Positions 34,740-47,819 of a DNA stretch of 64,000 nucleotides are shown here, piece after piece (within the stretch, counting starts at the first letter, position 1; each line of letters starts with the position of its first letter). The stretch is from Phyto melanocephala. Its lineage: Eukaryota > Arthropoda > Insecta > Diptera > Rhinophoridae. The translations under genes and the position numbers were made by a program. The notes under the pieces are model-generated. The model searched no databases. It had not been told where the DNA came from and saw nothing but the letters and a program-made list of their open reading frames with translations. The DNA is taken from NCBI GenBank assembly GCA_941918925.1, contig OW799237.1:15109201-15173200 (forward strand). The letters run 5' to 3'.

Positions 34740-37559
34740 ATAAACACTATTACTTTATTATTATCTATTTAAGTGTAAAATCGTATAATATGAAAGAAAT
34801 TTTGATTTGTATTGCCTTTTTTAATTTTTTTTTAAATATTATTATTACAAATTAGTATAAAAATATATAATTTAGAAAACTTTGAGAATATGTAGAAAGC
34901 TGTATTAAAACCTCCAACCCATTCCATTAAAGCTTGAAAAGCTTTAAAAAAAATATGTATACAAAATGTAAATATGCTTATTTATTTATTTTATTTTCAT
35001 TTATTTAAATGGCAAGGTTTTAAAAACCATATAGCCCACGATAGTTCAGTTTCCGTAAGTCGACCTATACCTTCATATAGAAAGTCGGAGCTGAACGCCA
35101 AAAACATTATTTCTATAAGTTTTGCAGAGGTTAATTGAGACTCCGGGTAACTAGATCTCGATACCGCATACCGACTCTAATCAATTTACCAATCCGAGAG
35201 TGAGACGCAAAACTCTCGCGGTCAGATGAAAAGGTACGGCCTGATTGTCTTTATTCGACAACGATATTGACATTGACGCGCGAGCTCTTGACCCGACCAG
35301 AGCTGAAATGCGACGATGTAAATATGCTAAACTGTTTTTATATATATATTTTTTATTTTATATATTAAAAGCTTCTTACAAATAGCTTTAAAAGCTTTAA
35401 TTTTGAGTAAAAATTTACAGAATTTCGATCCTAAGAACTTAAAAACTTTTTAAAGTAAAAAAAACATTTTTAAGCTCATAAAATAATATTTAAATAATTG
35501 TTATAAATAAACGTTCTAAACATATTTTTATGTATTTTTTTAAGATTTTTTTTTTTTTTGTGAGAAAAACTGTTCAGAGTTCAATAGTTAAACTAAATCC
35601 ACGTATTTCTTTTCGTGTAAAGAAGTAAGAACAAATATGTTTAGTTGCCGCACTCATAACAACATTTGGCATTGTTGCAACAACAAAAACAACTGCTATA
35701 AAATATAAGCGAAAACAAATAAAAAAGAAAAATTTTAAACTTAACAAACTGCTGTATGCAAAAATTGTTATAACAAAATGCAATCATCTAACTATTTATA
35801 CGTACGTATAAGCTCTAAACCATTCATAACAAATCGAATTGTAATGTGGCAAGTTTGTAAGTAAATTCGAACATATGTAGTATGTAGTGCACTTTTATAA
35901 GCCTTTTAACAAGAACGTTAACGAAATAGTCAGCTAAAATATTATACAACAACAACAAAAACAGATATTGAAAAAGTATGAAAAAAAAAATTACAAACAA
36001 TTCCGTAATACAGAAAAAAAGAGCTGATATGTAGAAGAATTAAACGTAGAGGAATTGAGAATGAAATGCGTTTATAAAACAAAACAAATTGTGTGTTCAT
36101 GCAATTATGTATAACGATTAGGGGTTGCCAGTAAACATAAGCTGGATACGATTATAAATTTTTTTTTAACTTAAAATTTTCCCAAAGCTTTATTTACAAA
36201 AAAGTTTTTTAATATTTTTAAATATATTTAATTTTTTGTTTTGTTTTAATTTTACCGAAACCTTGTTAACCCTGTTTAATTTTCTATTTTACAATTCTAT
36301 GCAAATTCATTATATATTTTTTGTATAGTTTTTGCTGCGTAAAGAACTACGAACGTATTTAAGCTTCATTTCGTTATTAACAATTGAATTTCGTACATGG
36401 TATATGTTATGCTAGCATAAGTTGTATGGACATAGAAACACATGCACATACATACATACATGCATTTCCAGCCAGTTCTCATAGGAGAACAGGCGTAGTT
36501 AACAATATCACCAGTGAATACTGTATCTATCTACCTAAAAATTTTTAAAACATATTTGCTGAATTCACAAGAGGTGCTATCATGTGGTATTGTCATAATG
36601 ACATAGTTTCCTAATTTTTTTAAATGAATTTAAAAAAATATTATATTGTTTATTATTATTCATTTACATAGTTTATGCAAAATGTTTTGTATAGTGCAAT
36701 TAAAAACTCCCTTTACCATCAGAGATTAACTAGCAACTACGCCTTTGCCTAACTTTCGTTGGAATGCGTGATTTTTAAGAGTTTTTATTGAATATAATTT
36801 AACCAAAAAAAAAAAATCAACAAACACACAAAATAGGCTTTTCTACATTAAATGCAACAATTGACAATTGAGAAATTAAATGCAGAGAACAAAAAAAAAA
36901 TAATAATATTAATGCCTACAACGCAGCTGAATATGCAGTACTTGGCTAACGTCTTTTTGAGACACAGCTGAGTCTTTGGCAAACACTCGACAGCAATAAA
37001 AAATTAAACAGAGAAAACGAGCTTAAAATAAAACGACATACACAGTATAATTTGGTCTTAATATTTATGCAATTATTATATTGTACTCGTATACATTTCC
37101 CTGACGCACAGATATGTTTTTCTTTACATTGTTAAATCTCTGCTAATGTGTGGCAGTTTTTATTCCTTTTTTTATTAAATTTTTTCACATTTCTTTTCAA
37201 TTAATTGTTTCTTTTCGGGACGATGGCAATATTTAAAATTCATAACTTGTCTTGTGCTTAAACATGTGAATGTACAATTGTATGTGTATAAAATTAATTT
37301 ATACACTCGAGAGAACACTATGGTAAAAGGGGAATAAGAAAAATATGCAGCTGTGATTTTTTTAAAAAACTTAAAAAAATATTATTTTTCAAAATGGGAA
37401 ATTTTAAGCCAAATTAAAAAAAATACATATTTATTATTATTTTATTATATATTCCAAAATATTGAGAAATGCTTCAAATTCATTATAGATTTGTAATTGA
37501 ACGTAGATATTTAGTAGTTATTTACAAATTCTCAATATTTTTGATTCATTCAAAACAAA
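34740..37559. other. AT-rich intergenic DNA with one GC-richer island
   Basis: No gene. Segment 35040-35330 is distinctly less AT-rich than its surroundings and contains CGAGAGTGAGACGCAAAACT followed by CTCGCGG, giving a small hairpin. I could not assign it to a family. Confidence 0.4.
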
Positions 37560-40500
37560 AACCTCGATGAGGCTCATATATCCTTTTTTCCAAGTGTTTC
37601 CAATATCAAAGTTTTGTTTGATTTTTACTATTAGATATAATTCTTTAATTGCATATTTCGTGTTATAGGTTTTCAAAAAGTAGCTTTTGAAGAAGTACTG
37701 TTAAAATTTAACATAATTTCCCGAAATCTCTGAGACTTTCAAAATGAATGCAAGTTAGTTGTTTCTACTGCTATGGAAAATTTCTTTTAATTTCAACAAG
37801 AAATGTGAAAGCTGGCCATATATCCTTTTTTCGATTTTTGAGCCAAAAATGATATTTATTGTTGCTTTTACATTAAATTTTGCAATATTTATAGTGTTCT
37901 TGCCTACAATTTTCAGAAATGCGATTAGATTTAAAAGGTGCCCTTATAAAAAGAATTTTTTGTTATGCATTAAGAAACAGTATATAAATATTTTGTGGTC
38001 TTGAGAAGTATTCCGAAATTGTTTGTAAATTTTAGAGCTTAGTTTAAACTTTTTTTTAACATTTGTTATAACATAAACTTATACAATTTAGCTTAGTTTT
38101 AAGTAGAAACATAAAATTTTTCTGCATGTCCTTTTAGCAATGTAAATATAAATACTTTTGTATAAAATATTTTTAAAAATTTCAAGATGTGTATGAAAAA
38201 TTCCTACCTCTTATTTCTTTATAAGAAATATTACAAATTTGTCAAAACTTAGAATACAAACGTATAACATTGTGGTACACAATATACTAAAATTTCGTCA
38301 GATTTGGAACAGAAACATAAAAGTTGCCTATATATCCTTTTTTTAAATAATATTTAAAATTATTATTTTATTATTATTTTTACAAGTTGTGCAACGTATA
38401 TTTAAAAGTGGTGAGCAGAATATGTTTTTCCAATTTAAAACTCTGAAAAAAGGGTCCATGAAGTTGTAAAAAATATTTCAAATTTGTTAAAACTTTAGAT
38501 ATATATGTATAAAAGGGCAGTTAGCAACTTGCTAAAATTTAATTTCATCTTTAACAAAAAGAAAAAAGCTTGACCATATATCCTTTTTTTTGGGAAAATT
38601 TAAATTTCTGTATCTATTAATAATAACAGCATATTTCTAGTGTTTTACATAATTTATGTTTTTTATATGTTTAAATAAGAAAGAAAAAACTATATAAAAC
38701 ATTTCAAATTTGCTGCAACTTTGAATATGAATGTGGTAAAGTGTTGTTTACAATAAAGTAACATTTTGTTTAATTATAAACAAAAACAAACAAGTTGTCT
38801 TTATATCCTTTTTTTTAATATATAAACAATAAACGGTGTCAATATTTCAGTTCAGTTTGTTTGTGGTTCAACAGATTTTGACTAAAAAATATCAAGAAAT
38901 CATTGGAAAGGTACCAGAATTTATGGAGTTAATAAAATAATATATTAAGCTACATTTAATGCAGATGATATCATAAATACATATGTAGTAGATAACAAAA
39001 CATTAAAACGTTAGGTTTCTTGATATTTTTTCTTGGTAAAGACAAGGAGTTGCTTATAAATCACAAGAAACGAAAATTATAAAAAATTTAATACCGCGTA
39101 ATGTAAATTTTAGTTAATGCTTATTAATAGTAATATATTATTATTTTTGGTATTTTTATAAATATTTTAAATCAAATGCCGTATAATTAACAAACCGTTA
39201 TTTACCTAAAATATACTTTAATATTTGATGTCTACATGTTATTTTTTTTAATATAAAGAAACAAAATGCGTTTAGTTGTGCTGTACTTAATGATGTGTTT
39301 TTAATAGTTTTAAATTTTAAAAATTTCTTAAAATTTATGTATTGCCAGGATTGCAACAAAATTTTGCAAAAGGTTGTATAATTGTATTATTTACCAATTC
39401 CCGAAATGTTGATAAATTTAAAACGATAACAGAGATGTTTTCCATATATTCTTTTTTTACAGGAGATCGCTTTTTACATATAACAAATTATTTTTATAAT
39501 TTACAGAGATTTTAATGTGTCTGATTTGTTTCTCCATGTTATATTTCCAATAATTTGCTTGTGCTGTACTTTGTTATGTGTTTTCACAATTTTTCAATTT
39601 TGAAAAACGTCCTTAATATTTATGCATTGTCAGGATTGAAACAAAATTATGCAAAAGGTTGTATATTTGTATTATTTACCAATTCCCAAGATATTGATAA
39701 ATTTAAAACGATAACAGAAATGTTTTCCAAATATCCTTTTTTTTTTATGAAAATCGATTTTTTTTATATATACTTAGATTGTTTTATTTTAATGCTTCTG
39801 AAATTGTTGTACATGTTATTTTCCCAAAAATATGTTTTTTTGTGTGGTACTTTGTTATGTGTTTTCACTTTTTTTAAATTTTAAAAAAGGTCCTTAATAT
39901 TTTTGCATTGCCAGAATTGCATAAAATTTTGCAAAAGGTTGCATAATTATATTATTTGCTAATTCCCGAAAATTTTTTTTTTATATAAAACGAGGAGAGA
40001 GATGTTTTGCATGTATCCTTTTTTTAAAAAATTCTAAATTTTACATTGTTGCGTTGTACTTTAATGTTTCTAAGATTTTTATATATGTTATTTTTTAAAG
40101 AATATGTACGAACAGTAAATATGTTTGGTTGTGACGTATCTTGTTTTGTGTTTTCACTTTTTTTTAAATTTTTAAAAATGTCCTTAATATTTTTGCATTG
40201 CCAGAATTGCTAAAAATTTTGCAAAAGGTTGCATAATTATATTATTTGCTAATTCCCGAAAATGTTTTTTTATATAAAACGAGGAGAGAGATGTTTTGCA
40301 TGTATCCTTTTTTTAAAAAATTCTAAATTTTACATTGTTGCGTTGTACTTTAATGTTTCTAAGATTTTTATATATGTTATTTTTTGAAGAATATGTACGA
40401 ACAGTAAATATGTTTGGTTGTGACGTATCTTGTTTTGTGTTTTCACTTTTTTTTAAATTTTTAAAAATGTCCTTAATATTTTTGCAGTGCAAGGATTGCA

Positions 40501-41020
40501 ACAAAATTTTCCAAAAGGTTGTATAATTGTATTTTTTACCAATTCCCAAAATATTGCCAAATTTTAAACGGTTACAGATATGTTTTCCATATATCCTTTT
40601 TTTCAAAAATAAATATTTTTACAAAACTTTGTAAATAGGTGTACTTTAATGTCTGTGAAAATTTTCTATATGTTCTTTTTCAAAAAATATGTAAGACCGA
40701 AATATATTTAGTTGTGTCTTACTTTGTTTTGTGTTTTCAATATTTTTTAACACTAAATAAGGTCCTAAATTTTTATGCAGTGCAAGGATTGCAACAAAAT
40801 TTTGCAAAAGGTTGTATAATAGTCTTAGTTAAAAATTACCAAAATGGTGGTAAACTTGCAACCATATCAGAGATGTTCCTCAAGTATCCTTTTTTTCCAA
40901 AAAAATAAATTTTTAAAAAACTTTGTTAATAATTGTATGTTAACATCTCTAATAACATCACAATAATTTTATTCATTTTTATTTTAATAATGAAAGTTGT
41001 ACATATGTCCTTTTTTTAAA
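37560..41020. repeat. Degenerate tandem array, unit about 240-295 bp
   Basis: The marker TATCCTTTTTT (or one-base variants) recurs near 37579, 37820, 38332, 38575, 38805, 39445, 39730, 40013, 40303, 40590, 40885 and 41005. Between markers a second shared word appears, GCAACAAAATTTTGCAAAAG. Units at 39884-40170 and 40174-40460 are almost identical and exactly 290 bp apart; those on the left are strongly diverged. Several short ORFs recur in successive units because the DNA is repeated. I see no sign of selection on them. Confidence 0.75.
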
Positions 41021-41154
41021 TAAATCTAAAAGAACTTTTACTGTAAAAAAAAAATAATTTTTTTATTAAAAAAAACTAACTTTTAATGTCCTTTAATGCA
41101 ATCCATCTATTTTTCCTACATGATATATAAGTGAAATAGGAAGAAAAATATGTA

Positions 41155-41355
41155 GGGTGCCCCGATGGACTAGTCAGCAGTGTGCTGTTCTGCTAGTTTG
41201 GGGGTTGCGGGTTCGATTCCCGCCGGAGACTCTGAACTTGTCTGCTTTCTTTCTATTCTATTCTTACTTTTCTATTCAGGGATCAAAAAAAAGGATCAAA
41301 ATAATGGACCCAAGTGAGCTGCACAACAGCTGCCTGTTCTACCTAACCTATGTAC
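41155..41355 (+). mobile_element. tRNA-derived SINE, copy 1
   Basis: A tRNA-like head with a good Pol III B box (GGTTCGATTCC, 41210-41220) and a diverged A box around 41165-41176. It is followed by a CT-rich body with CTATTC repeats and a 3' part with TAATGGACCCAAGTGAGC and ACCTAACCTATGTACC. Not a functional tRNA gene: the cloverleaf is incomplete and it shares its body with the copy at 61.9 kb. Confidence 0.8.
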
Positions 41356-41359
41356 CTAT

Positions 41360-42440
41360 CCGTAAGACAGTTCATAATTTGTTTTCTGCAGTTAATATAA
41401 TTGCCGCCATGGTGCTTTGTTAAGTCAGATAAATATTTAAAATTTTTTTTAGTAATTACCAGTTAAATCACACCACATAAGAGCAATTTATAAGCGATAT
41501 GGCAATCGCTTACAAAGTTTTAAAATTTTTTTTTTATAAAATTTTTTTCCTACCATATATTCTTATTGCCTCGAGTGTATTTCTCATATACTATGTATCG
41601 TAGACTTCATTATTAAGGCTAAATAAGTATTTCCCATGAATTTTAAAATAAATTTTATGCGTTTAATGACTTCAGAATTGTTTTCATTTTTGTATTTATT
41701 TAATTTTGTATTTCTTATTTGTTTCAATTCGCAAATAGTAATAATAAAGATGAATTATATCTTGATTCATTTGCCAATGCGATATGATCGTCTTCACCTA
41801 GTTTTGTGGGTATTTTTCTTGTTATTATTTTTTTTTTGTTTTACACAAATTCAATTCAATTTGCTGGACTCATAAATATTGCATCATGAATAACTATGAA
41901 TACATACTTACTTGCTCTTGTTGTTGTATATATTTATACAGTTTGAATGTGCTTAAAATTATAAACATTTAGGAAAGCAAACAAAAAAATGGGTGGAGTG
42001 GAGTCGAGTACGTCGTCTGCATTTTGTAGTTCAGCTAAAAACTAAAGATATGAAAATGAAATAATTTTATGGTTTTTAATTGTAACGTGTCACTGACACT
42101 CTTGATGTTTTGCGGTTAAAATTATATGTATGACTAGATTAAAAGTTATTTATGTATTGAAGTTTTTTATTTGGAATGCAAATGGTTAAACGTAAAGTGT
42201 AGAGTGTAGAAAAGATATGGGAAGTAACAGGTTAAAAATATTTAAAGAAAATTATAAGAAAATAAAAAATAAAAAGCAAAATAAAATAAATAAATAAATA
42301 AACACAAAACATAACGAAGTATGATATTATGAGTGAAATTGAATAAAAAATGAATTTAAAAAGATTTTTTAATATTTTTATTTTACTTACAAATTTTATT
42401 AACATATGATTTGAGTAACTATAATCAAGGAGCAAGATAA
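41360..42440. other. AT-rich intergenic DNA
   Basis: Nothing recognised. A short AAAT microsatellite lies at 42278-42302. Confidence 0.4.
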
Positions 42441-44212
42441 TCACCCCAATTCTAAATAACAATTCCCTGGGAATTTTTTCCCTATTCCTTGTTCCCCTAT
42501 TCTAAATAATTTCTCCCGGGGAAATTTGTTCCCTTTCCCTTTTCCCTTATTCTAAATGAACTTCGAAATTGGGAAATTGTTCCCTGGGAAGAAAGTAGGT
42601 ATTATGAAAGGTAATTAATGGGAAAATGTAATAACAATTTTTGGGAAAAAATCCGCCAACAAATGCAAAGAGAGTTGTGACAAAAATGTAAGTATTTAAT
42701 ATTTTTTTATAAAAATTGTGATAAATATTGTAATTTATTGTTACTTTTAGGATAAAAACAACAAACAGGAAGCAGAATAATGAATTGTTTTTTAGTTTTA
42801 AAATAATTCTAATTTTTATTTATCTTTTTTTTTAATTTTTGAAGTTTTAAAATTTTTTTAATAAAATGTTATATTTATTTAAAAAAATGTATATACTACA
42901 TATGTATATAAGAAATGGCTTTATTACAGAAATTTATTAGAGATTATTCGCAATATTTTTTCTAATATTTTTCTATTATATTTTCTAATATTTTGGGCAA
43001 TGGATAAATATCGTGGCGAGTCTAAGGATACCACATCATTATCCTGAGCGCTCAAATAATCTAAATTTTCTACATCGTTTAATTCAGCATTGCACTTAAA
43101 ATGAATGCATATATTATGCAACGCACTGCAAAATTTTGTTATTTTAGCAGCTTTTTTTGGAGCGTAGTGCAGCTGTCTAGCACCAAGAATGCACCTCCAT
43201 ATATTTTTTAAAACACCATTAATGCGTTCAACCACATTTCATCACTTGGAGTGAATTTTATTTCTCCTCCTAGAAAAAAATTCATGTTTAATTTATGAAT
43301 TGTCTGTTATCATTCAAAACCAACCAGCCAATAATTGCTGCCACCTCTAAGGTATTCTTGCTCAAGGTGAGCACGCAATTCGCCAGAATTCCAAATAAAT
43401 GAATCGTGACACGCTCCGGGATGTGAGGCATCAACGTACTGAATCCTCAGCTCATGACTACAGACCTTTAATTTTTTGAGTCCCGTCAACACATCCAATA
43501 ACGTTTGGAATGCCATACTTCACATAAAAAGCTAACGCAACTTTCCGTTTTTGCACTTCAGTTCTACAGAAAGTTATCTACATTGGGCGTAAATGTTCCT
43601 TATATATTAATAACTTCTGCCAGAACTTTGCTAACACTACACTGAGCCACAGACACACCGTAATCAATACCCGTTTGGTACAAACCTTCAGCAAAGAAAC
43701 GGAAAGTCGCACTTAATTTCACGATTGGAGAAATTGCAAAGGACTTACGTTTGGGCTGAATACCTTAACACGTCCAACAGATATTTGAACGCCGGTTTAT
43801 TTACTCTGTAATATTTTTCTAACCTTCCAAAAGTAAAATTTACAAAGTGTGTGGCAACTCAAGTGGGTTGCTGGCGTCACTTAGCATTTTCCTTTCTACC
43901 CTTTGCTTATTCTTCTGCTTCAGAGTTTTCTGCTTCAACTATTATTATTATCAACGCTACACTTAACATTTTTGTTCACTTTTAACAATTTTTTTTTATT
44001 ATTTACGAATATTCACTTTTTACGCTAAAAATTATTAGCAAATATTTTGTCAAGACAAAACAGCAAAAGCAAACAGCTGACTTCGAAAATGTAAAATTCT
44101 CTCTCCCTTGTTATTCCCTTCCCCGACTGTTTAGAATAGGGGAATTTTATTGGCGGGAAAAATGAATTCCCGGGGAATTTAATTCCCTGGGAATATTTAG
44201 AATTGGGGTGAA
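42441..44212 (-). mobile_element. PIF/Harbinger transposon, decayed
   Basis: Ends are inverted copies: TCACCCCAATTCTAAATA at the left (42441-42458) and TATTTAGAATTGGGGTGA at the right (to 44212), with more AATTCCCTGGGAA words just inside both. A three-base target duplication is not evident. The interior carries a broken HARBI1-like transposase on the minus strand. Confidence 0.8.
42924..43760 (-). pseudogene. PIF/Harbinger (HARBI1-like, DDE_Tnp_4) transposase, broken
   Basis: Minus-strand pieces in order: FRFFAEGLYQTGIDYGVSVA then QCSVSKVLAEVIN (about 43600-43720), YGIPNVIGCVDGT (43482-43520, first catalytic D), YVDASHPGACHDSFIWN (43386-43437, second D), and VERINGVLKNIWRCIL (about 43185-43235, catalytic E region) followed by KAAKITKFCSALHNICI. 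Frameshifts and deletions, notably after GCVDGT and before VERINGVLK, remove parts of the core, so it is inactive. This family cuts and pastes PIF/Harbinger DNA and duplicates a TWA target. Confidence 0.85.
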
Positions 44213-45398
44213 TATGTTTTGCTTTCATGAGTATGTTCATTTTATTGCAACGTTTATTTGTACCAATATAACCGGTTTATTTGATATTCGAAAAATTTTA
44301 ATTTTAAAATAAAAAAATGAAAAAGCAAAATACAGCAAACTGTTGATAAAATAAGTGGCTTAAGGTTTTTTTAAAGCCTTTGTTAAAGTAACAAATGTGA
44401 CATAAATTTTTTTGACTTACTCAAATTTGCTTCATCAGGACAGACAAGAGGTATATTTAACATTGTTTGAACAGGAAACTTTAAAAAGCCTTGTAAAAAC
44501 GCCCAAGAACTTAACTTCTTTTCTTTTAATAAATCAAAAATTTTTTTAAATTTTTTATATTAAAAAAAAAGTTTTTACTACTGACAGAGGTAGTTGCTAT
44601 AAATGATGAAATTATTGAGAGAGTTTATATGAAAGGAATTTATTAAAAGCAACACTATACTCATTACGCATTTACCTCTAAAGGGGTTTAAATAAGGCAG
44701 AAATATTCTTTTGTATTTAGAAACAGTTAATATTAGAGATTGAAACATTCGGTAACATTTTTATCATGAATGCTTTAATGGGGATACACATAACAAAATC
44801 ATTCGTTTTGTTTTGTGAAAGAGATGCTACAGTTGACCTGTAACTGTACATTATGATTGTGTTATCTGCTAGGGAAAGTTTGAAAATAAAGATATAGGAG
44901 AGTTGGAGGGTCATGTTTAAGTAGGATTGCAGTCTTACAGTGCCATCCACTGTAACAAAATGTTTTATTATTTTACTTCGGCAAAGTTTTAACTTTAATT
45001 TCTCTGAAGAAAGTCGCTGCAATAAATATTAATTTTTTTTATTTGACAGTGCCTGAAATTCAAACCCAAGACCTTGAATAATCTCTCTAAATACCTCAAA
45101 CTAATTCTCATACATACAGTACACATTCAAGCCAATATATAGTACTTATGAACAAATATGATGTCCTTAGTTTTTTGAATACTAAAGTAGTATCGACCAA
45201 AGCATTTTTTGGGTAACTTGGTTTAAAAAAATTATCGCAAATATATTTAAAAAATATTCTAAAGAAAAAACCTTGGCTTAAGGTCCTTTTTTTGCAAAAT
45301 ATTTAAAAACATAAAAGAAAAGGTAAGACAAAATTATTATTATAATCAAATAAAAATTTATTAATTAGTTGTTTTATTTATTAAGCTTGAGAGTAGGA
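44213..45398. other. AT-rich intergenic DNA, nothing recognised
   Basis: No domain-bearing ORF or RNA gene was seen. Confidence 0.4.
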
Positions 45399-45518
45399 GG
45401 CGAATTGCGGCATTCGAACGTGATCGAAATTTTAAAATTCTTATTAGAATCTCTCGAACTCGAGCGAACTCGATCGTTCAAATAAAATTTCCATTGTAAA
45501 CGAATGCTTTAATTTAGA
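45399..45518. mobile_element. Tiny inverted-repeat element, copy 2
   Basis: GGCGAATTGCGGCATTCG at the left and CGAATGCTTTAATTTAG at the right, with the same internal CGTGATCGAAATTT and CTTATTAGAATCTCT words as the element at 27906-28032. Diverged. Confidence 0.5.
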
Positions 45519-45550
45519 CCCATTTTTTTTATAAAAATTATTTTATTTAA

Positions 45551-45664
45551 TTCCGATATTTCACTACCACATTAGGTAGCTTCTTCAGGGAAAGTTTAAA
45601 CAATTTGAACATGTAATCTTTTACTGAAGAAGCTGCCCAATTTGGTAGCAAAATAACGAAATCA
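45551..45664. repeat. Foldback with hammerhead-like cores on both arms
   Basis: Two ~39-nt inverted arms separated by about 35 nt. On the minus strand the left arm reads CTGAAGA, a 6-bp stem-loop (GCTACC/GGTAGT), then GAAA (45559-45588). On the plus strand the right arm reads CTGAAGA (45624-45630), a stem-loop (GCTGCC/GGTAGC), then AAAA. This is the CUGANGA, helix II, GAAA pattern of hammerhead ribozymes; helix III and the cleavage site are not established. Confidence 0.45.
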
Positions 45665-45669
45665 AATAA

Positions 45670-47566
45670 ATATTTTTTTACAAAAAAACTGATTTCGAGC
45701 TTTATAAATAAAAAAAACTAATTGATAAGAAAAAGATCGAAGACATTTACATAATTTTAAAAATGTATGGAAAACATCAATATACAAAAAGTATTTATTT
45801 ATTTTTTATTCTCTCAAATACTAATGCAAAGGCAGCACTGCCCTTAGGATGAAATGGATTGAAAAAAAAATGTTTTCTTACAACAAAACTTAACTATATT
45901 CCTTATTTCCTAAATCACTTTTACTAACTAAAAAATAGTTTCCTATTTTTCAAAAATTTCTAAAAAGTAATAGAAAAACATGTATATTAAATGTAAAATT
46001 TAATTTTTCAAATCTATGAATACCAAAGCAATATCAAGTGATTTACAAAATAAAATGAAATACTAATGCCATTTTATATTCCACTAACAAGCAATAATTT
46101 TATTTAATTTCTTTTCAATAAATAAATAGCTCTGAAACTCCCTTTGTGATTGTAATACTTTTTGATAATTTATTTTACCACAATTCGAAAAGCAATATTA
46201 TGCAATCTAATTAAATATATAAAATATTAGTTTTTTTATAATTATTACCAGACTTAATTATTTACAAATTTAATTTGTTAAAAAGGTTTTTTAGTCTATG
46301 GTTTTATATTGAATGTTTATATTGCCAAAACAATTAAATGTAAGAAGTAAAAAAGTAGTCATTTTAACCATTGATCATTTGTCTGTAATAATATTATTAG
46401 GGGTAACCAACCTTTTCTTGTCTAAACAAACATTTCCTGAATGAAATAAGGCTGTGAATAATAAACTGTTTAATTGTGAAGACTTTCAGAGAAATAATCA
46501 TGGAATGACAGATTAATCTCTTAAACTAAAAAACAACTTGTAAATACTCTCAGTGAACTATTCATAGATTGTCAGCTTAAGGTCTTCAAATAAACCACTA
46601 GAACGAAGATTTGGCGAAAGCTTACGAAGGTAAACATGACACAGAACATTTCGATTTTTTTTTTTTTGCCAACTTAAAAAATGTCTTGTTTAATTAAATG
46701 CATAATTAAATATATTTATATCATTTATTAGCACCACGTTCCCCTGTTTGTCGGTGGAAAACATTCTCAAGACCCAACTTTTAAGCCGAATTAAATTATA
46801 AAAACTTTAAATTGTTCATAGTTCTCTTACACAAATGGTTATTGAAAATTGGTTAAATCAGTTATTTAACTTCGTATATTTCAATACAATTTGTTATGAA
46901 GAGTTTTCCTGTCGTTTAAATTTTTAAAAATATTTTTTAAACTAGTTATTGTCTTTAAACCTTACTGATTTTAAAGGTGTAACCATGGACTTAAAAAAGT
47001 TTTCAAAACAAATTTTTATCGATAAATTTAATTAAAATTATATTTAAATTTAATTTAATTTAAACTTAAATATTTGGTTTAGCCTATAACAGACAATTTG
47101 CTGCAGATATATCATTAACTTATATTCAAAAAAAATTCTCTAGACAACGTTTAATTGGTAAAGGATATATTAAATTCGATAACGGCATACATACTTGTTT
47201 TTGCAAGTTTTTTTTCTAAAAATGTACGGTCTTATTCATTAAACTTAAAACAGCTTAATAAGAGGTTTATTAATTAAATTTCTATAGAAAATCAGTTTTA
47301 TAAGCACTTTTTAAGACCTTTAATAGTTTTTATGAATAAGACAGTTAGTATTTAGTCTTAAAGTTCTGATAGGTTTTAACACGTTTCTTTAAGCCAGAGC
47401 AGCTATAAATGCTCTTTAATTTCTTCCAAAGCCTTTTGAATTCATATCAACGTGTCTGTTCTTTGTTTCAAGTTGAATTAATGTGTTCAGAATGGTCATA
47501 GAAGTGTGAATGGAAATAACATAGTTCCTGGTGGCGTACCACATCACATCACTTTAATGATGTTCG
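45670..47566. other. AT-rich intergenic DNA, nothing recognised
   Basis: No gene or clear element was seen. Confidence 0.4.
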
Positions 47567-47815
47567 TCACTCTTTGTGTTCAATGAATGCCAACTTACAA
47601 TGTGAAATATTGCCCAGGACATTTTCTACCCGCTCCCAAAATAAGTCTATGTTTGGAAATATAGAGCCTTTATTTTTATTTGATGAACACTCCAATATCT
47701 TCTTTACATTTGTGTGAAAGTTAAAGGAATTTACTTCATAACTTTGGCAATGGATTTGTAAATGTATACTAGGCTTGTATCTCAGACGGTGTGCATTTTT
47801 GTCTCTTATATGCAT
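47567..47815 (-). pseudogene. Protein-like ORF fragment, unidentified
   Basis: 82 open codons of fairly balanced amino-acid composition (for example FPNIDLFWERVENVLGNISH), unlike the A/T-driven ORFs around it. Stop codons lie just upstream of the start. I recognise no family. It may be a decayed exon or transposon fragment, or chance. Confidence 0.2.
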
Positions 47816-47819
47816 ATAG

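Noticed and set aside
39555..40908. Repeated short ORFs across the tandem array
   Set aside because: They recur because the ~290-bp unit recurs; composition is A/T driven and frames break between units.
41157..41232. tRNA gene
   Set aside because: The B box is good but the cloverleaf is incomplete and the sequence continues into a SINE body shared with 61.9 kb.
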